Assembly: GCF_001656295.1 (NCBI RefSeq)
Contig: NZ_LXHE01000009.1
Coordinates: 1-64,000 of the forward strand
Direction: 5' to 3'
Source of the DNA: Moraxella catarrhalis
GTDB lineage: Bacteria > Pseudomonadota > Gammaproteobacteria > Pseudomonadales > Moraxellaceae
DNA: 64,000 bases
The position numbers and the translations under genes were made by a program. Positions 15,490 to 23,765 of the stretch are shown piece after piece. The first letter of the stretch is position 1. Every line of letters starts with the position of its first letter. The notes below the pieces were generated by a model that was given only the letters and a program-made list of their open reading frames with translations, did no database searches and had not been told where the DNA came from.

Positions 15490-16395
15490 ATGACAAAACT
15501 CTACCAAAGAACGGTAGCCAAAGCGATCACAGCAACAGGTATCGGACTACACAGCGGCCAAAAAGTGACGCTCACTTTGGCGCCAGCCGAGCCTGATACA
15601 GGCGTCGTCTTTGAGCGCACCGATTTGGGCGCAGCGGTTCCGATGGCAGCTGAGCTTGTACAGGATACCATGATGTCATCTAATCTGGTTTTGGGCGATG
15701 TCAGAATTGGTACAGTTGAGCATTTGTTGTCAGCCATTGCAGCTTATGGGCTGGATAATTTAATCATTCAAGTTGATGCGCCAGAGATTCCGATCATGGA
15801 TGGTTCAGCGGCACCTTTTTTGTATTTGATTGATCAAGCAGGCATCGTCGAGCAAGATAAGCCTAAAAAATTCATTAAAATTATCTCACCGATCGAAGTC
15901 AATGATGGTGACAAATGGGCACGCCTTGAGCCTTATGATGAGGGTTTTTTGCTTGATTTTGAGATTGATTTTAACCATGCTGCCATCGCCGCTACTGAAC
16001 AAACAACACAGCTTGATTTTAATACCGCGAATTTTGCCGTAGAAGTGGGGCAGGCGCGTACTTTTGGCTTTCTAAAAGACATCGAATATCTTCAAAAAAA
16101 TAATTTGGCACTGGGTGGTAGCTTAGATAATGCTGTCGTACTTGATGAAGATTCTGTGGTCAATCAAGATGGCTTACGCTATCCCAATGAGTTTGTGCGC
16201 CATAAAATGTTAGATGCTGTGGGTGATTTATTCGTGATTGGGCATCCTTTGCTTGCCAAGTTTTCTGCTTATAAATCGGGGCACGCACTCAACAATGCGC
16301 TCATCCGAGCGGTACTAGCTGATAAAAGTTGCTATGAAATTGTAACATTTTATGACAAAGAATCTTACCCGATTGATTATGTCGAAGCTGTTTAG
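15490..16395 (+). CDS. lpxC: UDP-3-O-acyl-N-acetylglucosamine deacetylase LpxC
   Basis: A 301-residue zinc deacetylase that carries out the committed step of lipid A synthesis. Metal ligands are His78 in TVEHLLSA, and His238 and Asp242 in FVRHKMLDAVGD; the catalytic His265 is in SGHALNN. This numbering matches the E. coli enzyme almost exactly. The start has GAG about nine bases upstream. The upstream intergenic region of 265 bases carries the efp terminator and probably the lpxC promoter, for which no strong consensus is seen. ftsZ and the dcw genes, which often precede lpxC, are not adjacent here. Confidence 0.97.
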   Translation: MTKLYQRTVAKAITATGIGLHSGQKVTLTLAPAEPDTGVVFERTDLGAAVPMAAELVQDTMMSSNLVLGDVRIGTVEHLLSAIAAYGLDNLIIQVDAPEIPIMDGSAAPFLYLIDQAGIVEQDKPKKFIKIISPIEVNDGDKWARLEPYDEGFLLDFEIDFNHAAIAATEQTTQLDFNTANFAVEVGQARTFGFLKDIEYLQKNNLALGGSLDNAVVLDEDSVVNQDGLRYPNEFVRHKMLDAVGDLFVIGHPLLAKFSAYKSGHALNNALIRAVLADKSCYEIVTFYDKESYPIDYVEAV

Positions 16396-16507
16396 CCAAA
16401 GTGTAAGTTAATGAGCAAAAACTAAAGCATTTAATTTTTTGGCAAAGTATTTGTAAGGTAACAGACATATTTTAGTTTTTGCATAGTGTCGATCTTAGCC
16501 TCGTCAT

Positions 16508-16546
16508 TGCACCTAATCAAAAACGACTGATTGGGTGCATTTTTTT
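16508..16546 (+). terminator. lpxC terminator
   Basis: Twelve-base arms TGCACCTAATCA (16508-16519) and TGATTGGGTGCA (16528-16539) with one G-T pair, then seven Ts. The rest of the gap to 16771 is AT-rich with a short AAATTAC repeat near 16671-16696 and no gene. Confidence 0.88.
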
Positions 16547-16771
16547 GGGGTGGGAAAATAAATCTTATGATGGGATTGATGATGGCGGCGAATCAATATG
16601 AGTCTTAATCATCATACGTCACCAAAATTTTATCGGTTAAAACCTGCCACCTAACTAAAGTTATTCATTTAAAATTACAAAAAATTACAAAAATATGTGT
16701 TTTATTACGATTCACGCCCTGAGTTCATACAAAATTTACTCAGATAAACTGTTTAAATTTAATTAATAAAA

Positions 16772-17320
16772 TTATTTTTTTTGATCGTTATTTGAGCTTG
16801 CAAGCTGCGTTAAAGCTTGATTTAGCCGTTCATTTTGTGTGACAAATTGTGCTGTCTGTGTTATCATTTGTCTTGTGTTTTCGCTTAGGATCTTTTTTGA
16901 ATCATCTGGGCGAGCGTCTGATTGCACCAATTTTGGCGAAGTTGTCTTTGATGAGATGATCAGCTTGATTGATTGTAACTGGCAAAAACGCTGATCATAA
17001 GCACGTAAAGCTTGAACACAATTTTCCATCATATATCGTGCGTGATTGGCAGCGGTTGGCGAGCTCATTGCTAGAGTTATCTCCACCGGCGAGACATTAA
17101 CCACTTGACAGGTCTGAAGTATGTCGTTGGGCAATACACCTGCCCATGCTTGACGAACGAGCTGTGTGTGGTGTTGTAGATGACGATATCGATACAACAA
17201 ATGTTTTGGAATAGCAGCGCCGGCAGCCGCTTGTTTTTCGACACGGCTTGCAAGATGATTGGGTTTGCGAACTTTGGCGACCAAATCATTGATTGGCGTG
17301 GTTTTTGTATGATCAGACAT
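16772..17320 (-). CDS. DUF721 (DciA-like) protein
   Basis: A 182-residue protein with no signal or membrane segment. The DUF721 domain covers about residues 40-130 (VRQAWAGVLPNDILQTCQVVNVSPVEITLAM, then NHARYMMENCVQALRAY). The last 50 residues are Ser, Thr and Lys rich and probably disordered. DciA is the ancestral loader of the replicative helicase DnaB in bacteria without DnaC. In Acinetobacter and related genera a DUF721 gene lies next to lpxC, as here, where the two converge. AGGTGAGCC before the ATG supports the start. The DciA role is inferred from domain and position. Confidence 0.72.
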   Translation of the reverse strand: MSDHTKTTPINDLVAKVRKPNHLASRVEKQAAAGAAIPKHLLYRYRHLQHHTQLVRQAWAGVLPNDILQTCQVVNVSPVEITLAMSSPTAANHARYMMENCVQALRAYDQRFCQLQSIKLIISSKTTSPKLVQSDARPDDSKKILSENTRQMITQTAQFVTQNERLNQALTQLASSNNDQKK

Positions 17321-17597
17321 GGCTCACCTAAAATGATAAAAAGATCTATGGACATGGTGTCCGCAGAGCAAGTGTATCACGCCTTTTGAGAAAATGGTAA
17401 TTTCAGCCTTATCGAGATTACTATTTTTCTAGTGTACCAAGGATGTGCGCTGTGTGCCACAAGCTTTAATCAAAACCAATCAAATGTACGCCGATGAAGT
17501 GATGCAATGGGGCTAATCATCCACCAACCAACCCATAGGATGAGCGCTGTCTGTGATAGCAATGCCAAAGCAAGCTTTTGAGGTGTGAGGAATCTAA

Positions 17598-18275
17598 ATG
17601 AAACGAGTATTTTGGCTGCTGTCAGCCGTCGGTCTGACCGTTGCACAATCAAGTGCGGCACAAAGTGCGTATTCAAATAGCTCTACCCAAACCCCTTATG
17701 TGGCTAGTATTCCAGACGATATTGACAGCGTCATTAATGGCTTGATAGCAAGCAGTCAAAACGCTCAAGTTCGTACTTATCATCAGCCCACCAGTACAAC
17801 CACCATCCAAAACTTTAGCGCTAATTTTCAGTCGCCAGTTTCGGCGGTTGAACGCTTGACAGCAAGCAGCGCTCCAAGTGTCGCTGCTGCTGTGGCATCG
17901 CGTGCGGCACTGGGTCGGTCGGTGGGGCGGTGTGCGTTGTATGTGCGTAAAGCATTACAATCTGCAGGTTATGAATTCACACCGCAGCCATCTGCTTATC
18001 AATATGCAAACGGTACATTGGCAAGCGCAGGCTTTGTAAAAATCAGCAATGATAACTACGTCCCACAAGTTGGTGATATTGCTGTTTTCAACCGCACTTC
18101 AAAAAATCCGCATGGTCATATCCAAATTTATGACGGCAGCCAGTGGGTATCAGATTTCCGTCAGCCAAAATTCAGCCCATATAGCCAGCATAACGGCTAC
18201 AGTGTATGGCGTGACGCTCGTTATAATGATGCGTCTGCAAATACAGGTACTATGCTTGCTTTGAACGAACAGTAA
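17598..18275 (+). CDS. secreted CHAP/NlpC-P60-like amidase
   Basis: A 225-residue exported protein. A signal peptide ends near residue 21 (AQSSAAQ). A low-complexity Ser/Thr/Gln linker follows to about residue 95, then a cysteine-peptidase-like domain. The nucleophile would be Cys112 in VGRCALYVRKALQSAG and the base His172 or His174 in KNPHGHIQIYDG; this Cys...GHxxIY order is that of CHAP and related peptidoglycan amidases. It is likely a cell-wall hydrolase acting in the periplasm or secreted. T6SS amidase effectors share the pattern, but no T6SS genes are nearby. GAGGAATCTAA precedes the ATG and a strong terminator follows. Confidence 0.65.
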   Translation: MKRVFWLLSAVGLTVAQSSAAQSAYSNSSTQTPYVASIPDDIDSVINGLIASSQNAQVRTYHQPTSTTTIQNFSANFQSPVSAVERLTASSAPSVAAAVASRAALGRSVGRCALYVRKALQSAGYEFTPQPSAYQYANGTLASAGFVKISNDNYVPQVGDIAVFNRTSKNPHGHIQIYDGSQWVSDFRQPKFSPYSQHNGYSVWRDARYNDASANTGTMLALNEQ

Positions 18276-18297
18276 ACTGTACGTTTAGACATGATAA

Positions 18298-18333
18298 AAG
18301 CCCAGTTAAGTTAAACTGGGCTTAGTTTTTTTT
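18298..18333 (+). terminator. terminator after the CHAP-like gene
   Basis: AAGCCCAGTT (18298-18307) and AACTGGGCTT (18314-18323) form a 10-base stem with a 6-base loop. Eight Ts follow. Confidence 0.9.
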
Positions 18334-18363
18334 GTTTAAAAGAGTCCAAATTGTCTGAGTGAA

Positions 18364-18849
18364 TTAAATATAGTCAGACTCTTGTAAGCATTCGATCGTT
18401 GCTTGAATGAATGATGTGTCATCCACAATGATATCGGAAATGACATAACGACCATTTTGTTTGATAAATGCAAAATCAACAATTTCTACTGGTTTACCGC
18501 CCTGTACACCTACATTAAACCGTGCTCTTACCTGACCGTTTTTTAGCAGGGTGTAATTTGCCGAACGATTAATGCGGCTTTGGACATAATCTTGACCGCC
18601 GATCCTATCCCAAGACGCGCATGAAATATAGTTATCTCTTTTGGCAACGAAGTCGGCATAGTTGGCGATGGTGGAAAAATCGTTATCGGCGTGCCTTAAG
18701 ATGGTTGGAATTCGTTGATCTAAATTACTGATGACTTTTTTGGCGATGGCGATTTTGCTTTGGTTGTCTGATGGATTAGCATGCCCGTATGTGATGGCAA
18801 GTGGCGCGAGCGCTAATAAAAAAGCTGTCTTTTTAAGTACCTTTTTCAT
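18364..18849 (-). CDS. exported protein of unknown function
   Basis: A 161-residue protein with a clear signal peptide (KKTAFLLALAPLAITYGHA, cleavage near residue 25). The mature part begins with a helical region (QSKIAIAKKVISNLDQRIPTILRH). It ends in a beta-rich domain with a scaffold like many small periplasmic binding folds (KPVEIVDFAFIKQNGRYVISDIIVDD). The phrase NGRYVISDIIVD recalls DUF3828 and similar domains, but I cannot assign it. Two Cys residues (around 78 and 154) could form a disulphide. GGATGA precedes the ATG. It converges on the CHAP-like gene across a shared terminator. Confidence 0.6.
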   Translation of the reverse strand: MKKVLKKTAFLLALAPLAITYGHANPSDNQSKIAIAKKVISNLDQRIPTILRHADNDFSTIANYADFVAKRDNYISCASWDRIGGQDYVQSRINRSANYTLLKNGQVRARFNVGVQGGKPVEIVDFAFIKQNGRYVISDIIVDDTSFIQATIECLQESDYI

Positions 18850-18987
18850 AATTCATCCTAAATGATCGCTAAGATATGCTTATCATAGCATATATTTTTT
18901 ATTTTAAAATGATTTTATGGATAGGCAGGTAAAGCTTAAAATAGTAATAAATATGCTTAATATTAATAATGGCTAAGATAAATGCGT

Positions 18988-19593
18988 TTACAACCAATAT
19001 GTTCGGTCATGAAAATCAGGCGGGCTTGCGTGCTTAACGGCATAATAAATGGTTAAGGGCGTTGAGTGGATGGTTGGATATAAGATGGTTGGATATAAAA
19101 TGGCAGTTAAATTAAATTGATATTGACTCAATCTAAGCGCCTGATTGTGATGATGAATATGAAATGCTAAAACATAACCATCATCCAGTGCAGTTATTTG
19201 ACGCATGGATAGAGCGTGCCCAGTGTCTGAGATAGGAGGCATCTGATCGGGCGCGCGATAGCTGTCAAATCGGTAGATGTTATAACGCCCATCGGGAGCA
19301 AAATTTATTTCAATATATTCTGCAGACTTTTTGTTTGCCAAGAAACACTCAAAACAATCAGACAACCACAAATAATCAGCGCGCTGTATTGAGGTACTTT
19401 TGATGTGTTTATCAAAAATCTCTTGGGTGTGCGTGGTTTTCTCAATAAAAAAACTGATGTTAATACCATCACGATCCTGAGCAATGTGAGCGTATATCTT
19501 GGGCGGAGTGAAAGCGTCGCCCGAACGAACAATATCACGATCACAAGTGCTGCTATCAGTGATAGGCAGTAATTCATACACAAAAAAAATCAT
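18988..19593 (-). CDS. DOMON-like domain protein
   Basis: A 201-residue protein without a cleavable signal. The central motif LWLSDCFECFLANKKSAEYIEINFAPDG (about residues 75-103), followed by YNIYRFDSYR, matches the carbohydrate-binding-like DOMON-like proteins of Acinetobacter and others. Their role is unknown. An exact 15-bp in-frame tandem duplication gives ILYPTILYPT near residue 170. The start is uncertain, since no ribosome binding site is seen before 19593. The gene lies just downstream of yhbY in the same direction with a 63-base gap. Confidence 0.6.
   Translation of the reverse strand: MIFFVYELLPITDSSTCDRDIVRSGDAFTPPKIYAHIAQDRDGINISFFIEKTTHTQEIFDKHIKSTSIQRADYLWLSDCFECFLANKKSAEYIEINFAPDGRYNIYRFDSYRAPDQMPPISDTGHALSMRQITALDDGYVLAFHIHHHNQALRLSQYQFNLTAILYPTILYPTIHSTPLTIYYAVKHASPPDFHDRTYWL
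19069..19098. repeat. in-frame 15-bp tandem duplication in the DOMON-like gene
   Basis: Exact copies of GATGGTTGGATATAA at 19069-19083 and 19084-19098. The frame is kept and five residues (ILYPT) are doubled. Confidence 0.9.
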
Positions 19594-19656
19594 CAGGCGA
19601 AAGCTGCGCGACAGCCTCCATAGCCTGATGTAATGTATTGCAGCTCATCGATTCGC

Positions 19657-19974
19657 TTAAAATCCGAATCGCACCAAATTGGACAGCTTAGGGTTTGGCT
19701 CAGGATTGGCGCGCAGAAGTAGTACCATACGCCCAATATGGTGGATGACCTCAGACTCGGTCGCCTCCGCGATGGCAGCCGCACAGTCCTTGCGTTCATC
19801 GGCTGTACCAGCAGGGATTTTAATCTTAATCAATTCATGGTCATGAAGCGCACGCGACACTTCCTCGACCAGATTTGGTGTGATGCCATTACCACCGATC
19901 GTCACAATCGGGCTCAGCTGATGACCAATGCCACGCAGGGCTTTGATGTCTTGTGGTTTTGCTTTTTTATTCAT
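19657..19974 (-). CDS. yhbY: ribosome-assembly RNA-binding protein YhbY (CRM domain)
   Basis: A 105-residue protein from the ATG at 19974. It is a single CRS1-YhbY domain, with LRGIGHQLSPIVTIGGNGITPNLVEEV (residues 13-39), then HELIKIKIPAG and the closing GRMVLLLR. YhbY associates with pre-50S particles. It is divergent from rlmE, another 50S maturation gene; yhbY, rlmE and ftsH form a conserved neighbourhood in gammaproteobacteria. An upstream in-frame ATG at 20058 would add 28 residues with no family match and overlap the promoter region, so it was not used. Confidence 0.92.
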   Translation of the reverse strand: MNKKAKPQDIKALRGIGHQLSPIVTIGGNGITPNLVEEVSRALHDHELIKIKIPAGTADERKDCAAAIAEATESEVIHHIGRMVLLLRANPEPNPKLSNLVRFGF

Positions 19975-20114
19975 AAGCGTTCCAAAATTGCCAAAAGATA
20001 GATGGCAGTGATAAATAATTACGCTATTATAGCAGAATTTCACCAAATTTGTTCTCATTAATGGTAAACTAATTGATTGGATTAGACTTATTGATTAGGT
20101 GCAATTTAAAATTC

Positions 20115-20747
20115 ATGGCAACCCGAATTAAAAACAAAAAACTGTCGAAGTCAAGCCGTGCTTGGATGAAAGAGCACATTGATGATTTTTATGTGCAAAA
20201 AGCTCAAAAAGAAGGTTATCGAGCCCGAGCTGCTTATAAGCTTCTTGAAATTAATGAAAAAACAGGTCTGATTAAAAAAGGTATGACGGTCGTGGACTTG
20301 GGTTCAGCACCAGGCAGCTGGTCACAAGTGGCAGGTCAGCTTGTTGGTGATGCAGGTACACTGATTGCATCAGATATTTTGCCAATGGATACCCTTGAAA
20401 ATGTCACTTTTATTCAAGGTGATTTTCGTGAAGAAGCTGTTTTTAACCAAATTATGAACGAAGTTGGTGGGCGTGCTGTGGATGTGGTATTATCGGATAT
20501 GGCACCAAATACCTCTGGTATGGCTGCGGTGGATCAGCCTCGCATGATGTATTTGTGCGAACTTGCGGTGGATTTTGCGCTCAAAGTGCTCCCAGAAGGC
20601 GGTGCGTTGATCATGAAGGTGTTTCAGGGTGAGGGCTCTCAAGAGCTGCGTGCTCAGATGCAAAAGCAATTTAGCAAAATTAAAAGCATTAAGCCTGCTG
20701 CCTCTCGCCCACGCTCAAAAGAGATGTTTTGGGTGGCGATTAAATAA
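20115..20747 (+). CDS. rlmE: 23S rRNA (uridine-2552) 2'-O-methyltransferase RlmE
   Basis: A 210-residue methyltransferase (FtsJ/RrmJ). The SAM site is VVDLGSAPGSWSQVA near residues 57-71. Family-specific blocks include EGYRARAAYKLLEI near 35-48, VLSDMAPNTSG near 127 and GGALIMKVFQGEG near 165. It methylates U2552 of 23S rRNA late in 50S assembly. The chosen ATG begins MATRIKNKKLSKSS; the longer frame from 20073 has no support. The preferred start has AGG about 15 bases upstream, a loose site. ftsH follows 111 bases later in the same direction. Confidence 0.95.
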   Translation: MATRIKNKKLSKSSRAWMKEHIDDFYVQKAQKEGYRARAAYKLLEINEKTGLIKKGMTVVDLGSAPGSWSQVAGQLVGDAGTLIASDILPMDTLENVTFIQGDFREEAVFNQIMNEVGGRAVDVVLSDMAPNTSGMAAVDQPRMMYLCELAVDFALKVLPEGGALIMKVFQGEGSQELRAQMQKQFSKIKSIKPAASRPRSKEMFWVAIK

Positions 20748-20810
20748 ATCAATCATAGAGTTTACTTGAAATAGATAAATTCATCAATATATTATATATA
20801 ATTAATCAGC

Positions 20811-20832
20811 ATTGGGGGGATTGCTCCCCAAT
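20811..20832 (+). other. hairpin in the rlmE-ftsH gap
   Basis: ATTGGGG (20811-20817) and CCCCAAT (20826-20832) form a stable 7-base stem with no T run after it. It ends 11 bases before the ftsH ribosome binding site, so it could act as an mRNA-stability or translation-control element rather than a terminator. Confidence 0.5.
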
Positions 20833-20858
20833 ATCCATAAGCTAAGGATGAGAAAAGT

Positions 20859-22763
20859 TTGAGCGACATGGTGAAGAATACCTTATTGTGGCTGGCGATC
20901 ATCGGTATCGTGGTTGTGATTTTTAGCAATCTTGATAGCGGTAAAGCTGATGCCGATACGATGAATTATTCGGCATTTGTGACCGCAGTGTCACAAGGCG
21001 AAATTAAAGATGTAAAAATCAGTGGCGAAGAGATTACCGGTACTAAGGTCAATGGCTCTGAATTTGAGACAGTACGCCCTGAAATTACTGACAATGAATT
21101 GATGCCGCTACTGCGTGAGCACAATGTTGAAGTTCAAGGTACGCTACCTGAACGCCAAGGCGTTGGCATGCAGCTTCTGATGGCAGCATTCCCAATTCTC
21201 TTAATTGTCGGTTTGTTTTGGCTGATCATGCGAGGTATGAGCGGCGGCGGTGCTGGCGGCGGCATGGGTGGTCGTAACCCAATGAGTTTTGGTAAATCCA
21301 AAGCCAAAATGCTGTCAGAAGATCAAGTAAAGGTAACTTTTGCTGATGTGGCTGGCGTCGAAGAATCCAAGCAGGAGGTTGCTGAGATTGTTGATTTCTT
21401 AAGAGATCCAAGCAAATTTACCAAGTTGGGTGCAACCATTCCTCGTGGTGTTTTAATGGTTGGTCCTCCAGGGACGGGTAAAACTTTGCTAGCCAAGGCA
21501 ATCGCAGGTGAAGCCAAAGTACCGTTTTTTAGTATTTCAGGTTCAGATTTTGTTGAGATGTTTGTGGGTGTTGGTGCATCTCGTGTGCGTGATATGTTTG
21601 AGCAAGCCAAAAAAAATGCACCTTGCATCATCTTTATTGATGAAATTGATGCCGTGGGGCGTCATCGTGGTTCAGGCATGGGCGGTGGTCATGATGAGCG
21701 TGAACAAACCCTAAACCAACTGCTGGTAGAAATGGACGGTTTTGAGGGTAATGATGGCGTGATTGTCATTGCTGCCACAAACCGTGTTGATGTTTTAGAT
21801 AAGGCGTTGCTACGCCCTGGTCGTTTTGACCGTCAAGTCTCAGTTGGCTTGCCCGACATCAAAGGTCGTGAGCAAATTTTGATGGTGCACCTCAAAAAAC
21901 TCCCTGCGACCATCGGCGTGGATGTCAATGCCTTGGCACGAGGCACGCCTGGATTTAGCGGTGCTCAGCTTGCCAATTTAGTCAATGAAGCCGCCTTATT
22001 TGCTGCCCGCCGCAATAAAGACAGCGTTGATATGAATGACTTTGAAGATGCCAAAGATAAGCTGTTTATGGGTCCTGAGCGTAAATCAATGGTACTTCGT
22101 GAAGAAGAACGCCGTGCGACAGCATATCATGAAGCAGGACATGCGTTGGTGGCAGAGCTGCTGCCAGGTACGGATCCTGTGCACAAAGTTACCATCATGC
22201 CGCGTGGTTGGGCTTTGGGTGTGACTTGGCAGCTGCCTGAACAAGATGCGATCAGCAATTATAAAGACAAAATGCTCAATGAAATTTCTATTTTGTTTGG
22301 CGGACGAATTGCTGAAGAGATTTTTGTAAACCGCAAATCAACTGGTGCATCTAATGACTTTGAACGTGCTACCAAATTGGCGCGTGCTATGGTAACTCGC
22401 TATGGCATGTCGGATGAATTGGGGGTGATGGTCTACGAAGCCGAAGAGCATGGCGGTTATTTTGGCGGCAGCACCCGCACGATCTCAGAGGCAACACAGC
22501 AAAAAGTCGATGACGAGATTCGTCATATCTTAGAAGCTCAGTATGGTGTTGCTTATCAGCTCATTGACGAAAATCATGACAAAATGCATGCTATGGTTGA
22601 GGCGTTGATGAAATGGGAAACCATTGATCGTGAGCAGCTCTTACAAATCATGGCAGGTGAGGCGCCGCGTGAGCCTAAGAATTATCAGCACATCGTGCAG
22701 ACACCTGTGGTAGCCGAAGAGCCTGCTGATGACGATGCTTTGCCGCCGCCATTGCCAGCGTGA
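20859..22763 (+). CDS. ftsH: ATP-dependent zinc metalloprotease FtsH
   Basis: A 634-residue membrane AAA protease. Two transmembrane helices (about 7-24 and 104-124) flank a periplasmic domain. Walker A GPPGTGKT is at 202-209, Walker [12 protein letters not shown] near 258, and the zinc-binding HEAGH near 423. FtsH degrades LpxC, sigma32 and misassembled membrane proteins in E. coli; lpxC is present at 15490, so envelope homeostasis through this pair is plausible. The start is taken as TTG at 20859 because AAGGATGAG lies at the right distance and the family begins MSDM; an ATG three codons later has poorer spacing. The C-terminus ends in a Pro-rich tail. Confidence 0.97.
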   Translation: MSDMVKNTLLWLAIIGIVVVIFSNLDSGKADADTMNYSAFVTAVSQGEIKDVKISGEEITGTKVNGSEFETVRPEITDNELMPLLREHNVEVQGTLPERQGVGMQLLMAAFPILLIVGLFWLIMRGMSGGGAGGGMGGRNPMSFGKSKAKMLSEDQVKVTFADVAGVEESKQEVAEIVDFLRDPSKFTKLGATIPRGVLMVGPPGTGKTLLAKAIAGEAKVPFFSISGSDFVEMFVGVGASRVRDMFEQAKKNAPCIIFIDEIDAVGRHRGSGMGGGHDEREQTLNQLLVEMDGFEGNDGVIVIAATNRVDVLDKALLRPGRFDRQVSVGLPDIKGREQILMVHLKKLPATIGVDVNALARGTPGFSGAQLANLVNEAALFAARRNKDSVDMNDFEDAKDKLFMGPERKSMVLREEERRATAYHEAGHALVAELLPGTDPVHKVTIMPRGWALGVTWQLPEQDAISNYKDKMLNEISILFGGRIAEEIFVNRKSTGASNDFERATKLARAMVTRYGMSDELGVMVYEAEEHGGYFGGSTRTISEATQQKVDDEIRHILEAQYGVAYQLIDENHDKMHAMVEALMKWETIDREQLLQIMAGEAPREPKNYQHIVQTPVVAEEPADDDALPPPLPA

Positions 22764-22801
22764 TTAGTACCTTATCAAGCATGTCTGATTAAATCATAGA
22801 A

Positions 22802-22834
22802 AAATCTCCAAAGTGTCTGCTTTGGAGATTTTTT
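22802..22834 (+). terminator. ftsH terminator
   Basis: Perfect 12-base arms AAATCTCCAAAG (22802-22813) and CTTTGGAGATTT (22820-22831), then more Ts. Confidence 0.9.
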
Positions 22835-22942
22835 ATACACATTTTTTATTTTGAACTTAGTTTATAAATGTTCACCAAAGCACTTGATTTTTTTTGTGTT
22901 TGGGTTTAGTCTGTATGGCAAAGAAATGCATTGAGTTTATTT

Positions 22943-23719
22943 ATGTCAAATTTCATTAGCAATCAATATCATCGTACTAAAGCCGCATTTGGATTAACAA
23001 ATACTTTATTGAATGGTTTTCAGATGGTTTATGAAGCAAAGGCATATCGTTCCGATGTACCACGCAATCGATTGACGCCTTATGTGCAAAAATTTTGTCG
23101 AAAGATGGCGAATTCATTTGGTGTAAACGTCGTTCAAGTTGAGCCAGTTCCACAAAGGCACGGGCTTTGGGTTAGCAATCACGTCTCTTGGCTAGACATT
23201 CCTGTCGTCGGCAGCGTTGCGCCTGTTTTTTTCTTATCTAAGGCTGAAATTGGCGAATGGCCAATTTTTGGACGTTTGGCAAAAGCGGGCGGAACATTGT
23301 TTATTCAGCGCGGCTCAGGGGATGTGGGCTCGGTGAGTGATCAAATTGCAGAGTTTTTGAGTGAAGGATCATCGGTCGTCTTTTTTCCCGAAGCGACAAC
23401 GACAGACGGTAAGCAGATTAAGAAAATATACGGTAAATTGTTAAAAGCTGCGATAGACACCGACTTACCAATCTGTCCGATGGTGATTGCATATGTGGAT
23501 AAAGAGGGTAAACTGTCTGATAAAGCCGCTTATTACGGTGAGCGAACCATGGTACAAAGCTTAAAGTCGGTGGCAGATGCCCGAGGGATTACTGCGTATG
23601 TGTTGCCGCTTGAGCCCATTTATCCCGAGGGTCGAGATCAGCGCGAATTGACCGAAGTTTTGCAAGCAGTGATGCAAAGAGGTCTCAAAGACCTACATGA
23701 GCGTGTACTGACAGCTTAA
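22943..23719 (+). CDS. 1-acyl-glycerol-3-phosphate acyltransferase-like protein (PlsC family)
   Basis: A 258-residue acyltransferase. Motif I is NHVSWLD near residue 78, with the catalytic HX4D; motif III is FFPEATTTDG near residue 150, where most relatives have FPEGT. The block GRLAKAGGTLFIQRG near 115 is also typical. Such enzymes acylate lysophosphatidic acid or other lysophospholipids at the inner membrane. This looks like the second, OlsA/NlaA-like type rather than the main PlsC. The ATG at 22943 was chosen over a TTG at 22931. It converges on mrcA across a terminator. Confidence 0.82.
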   Translation: MSNFISNQYHRTKAAFGLTNTLLNGFQMVYEAKAYRSDVPRNRLTPYVQKFCRKMANSFGVNVVQVEPVPQRHGLWVSNHVSWLDIPVVGSVAPVFFLSKAEIGEWPIFGRLAKAGGTLFIQRGSGDVGSVSDQIAEFLSEGSSVVFFPEATTTDGKQIKKIYGKLLKAAIDTDLPICPMVIAYVDKEGKLSDKAAYYGERTMVQSLKSVADARGITAYVLPLEPIYPEGRDQRELTEVLQAVMQRGLKDLHERVLTA

Positions 23720-23734
23720 TCCATCAATAAAAAA

Positions 23735-23759
23735 AGCCCCAATGATGACCATTGGGGCT
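23735..23759 (-). terminator. mrcA terminator, shared with the acyltransferase gene
   Basis: AGCCCCAATG (23735-23744) and CATTGGGGCT (23750-23759). On the minus strand seven Ts follow, so it works best for mrcA; on the plus strand the tail is weak. Confidence 0.88.
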
Positions 23760-23765
23760 GTTTGA

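Noticed and set aside
21323..21631. Minus-strand ORF of 102 codons
   Set aside because: It is the antisense shadow of the ftsH AAA domain.
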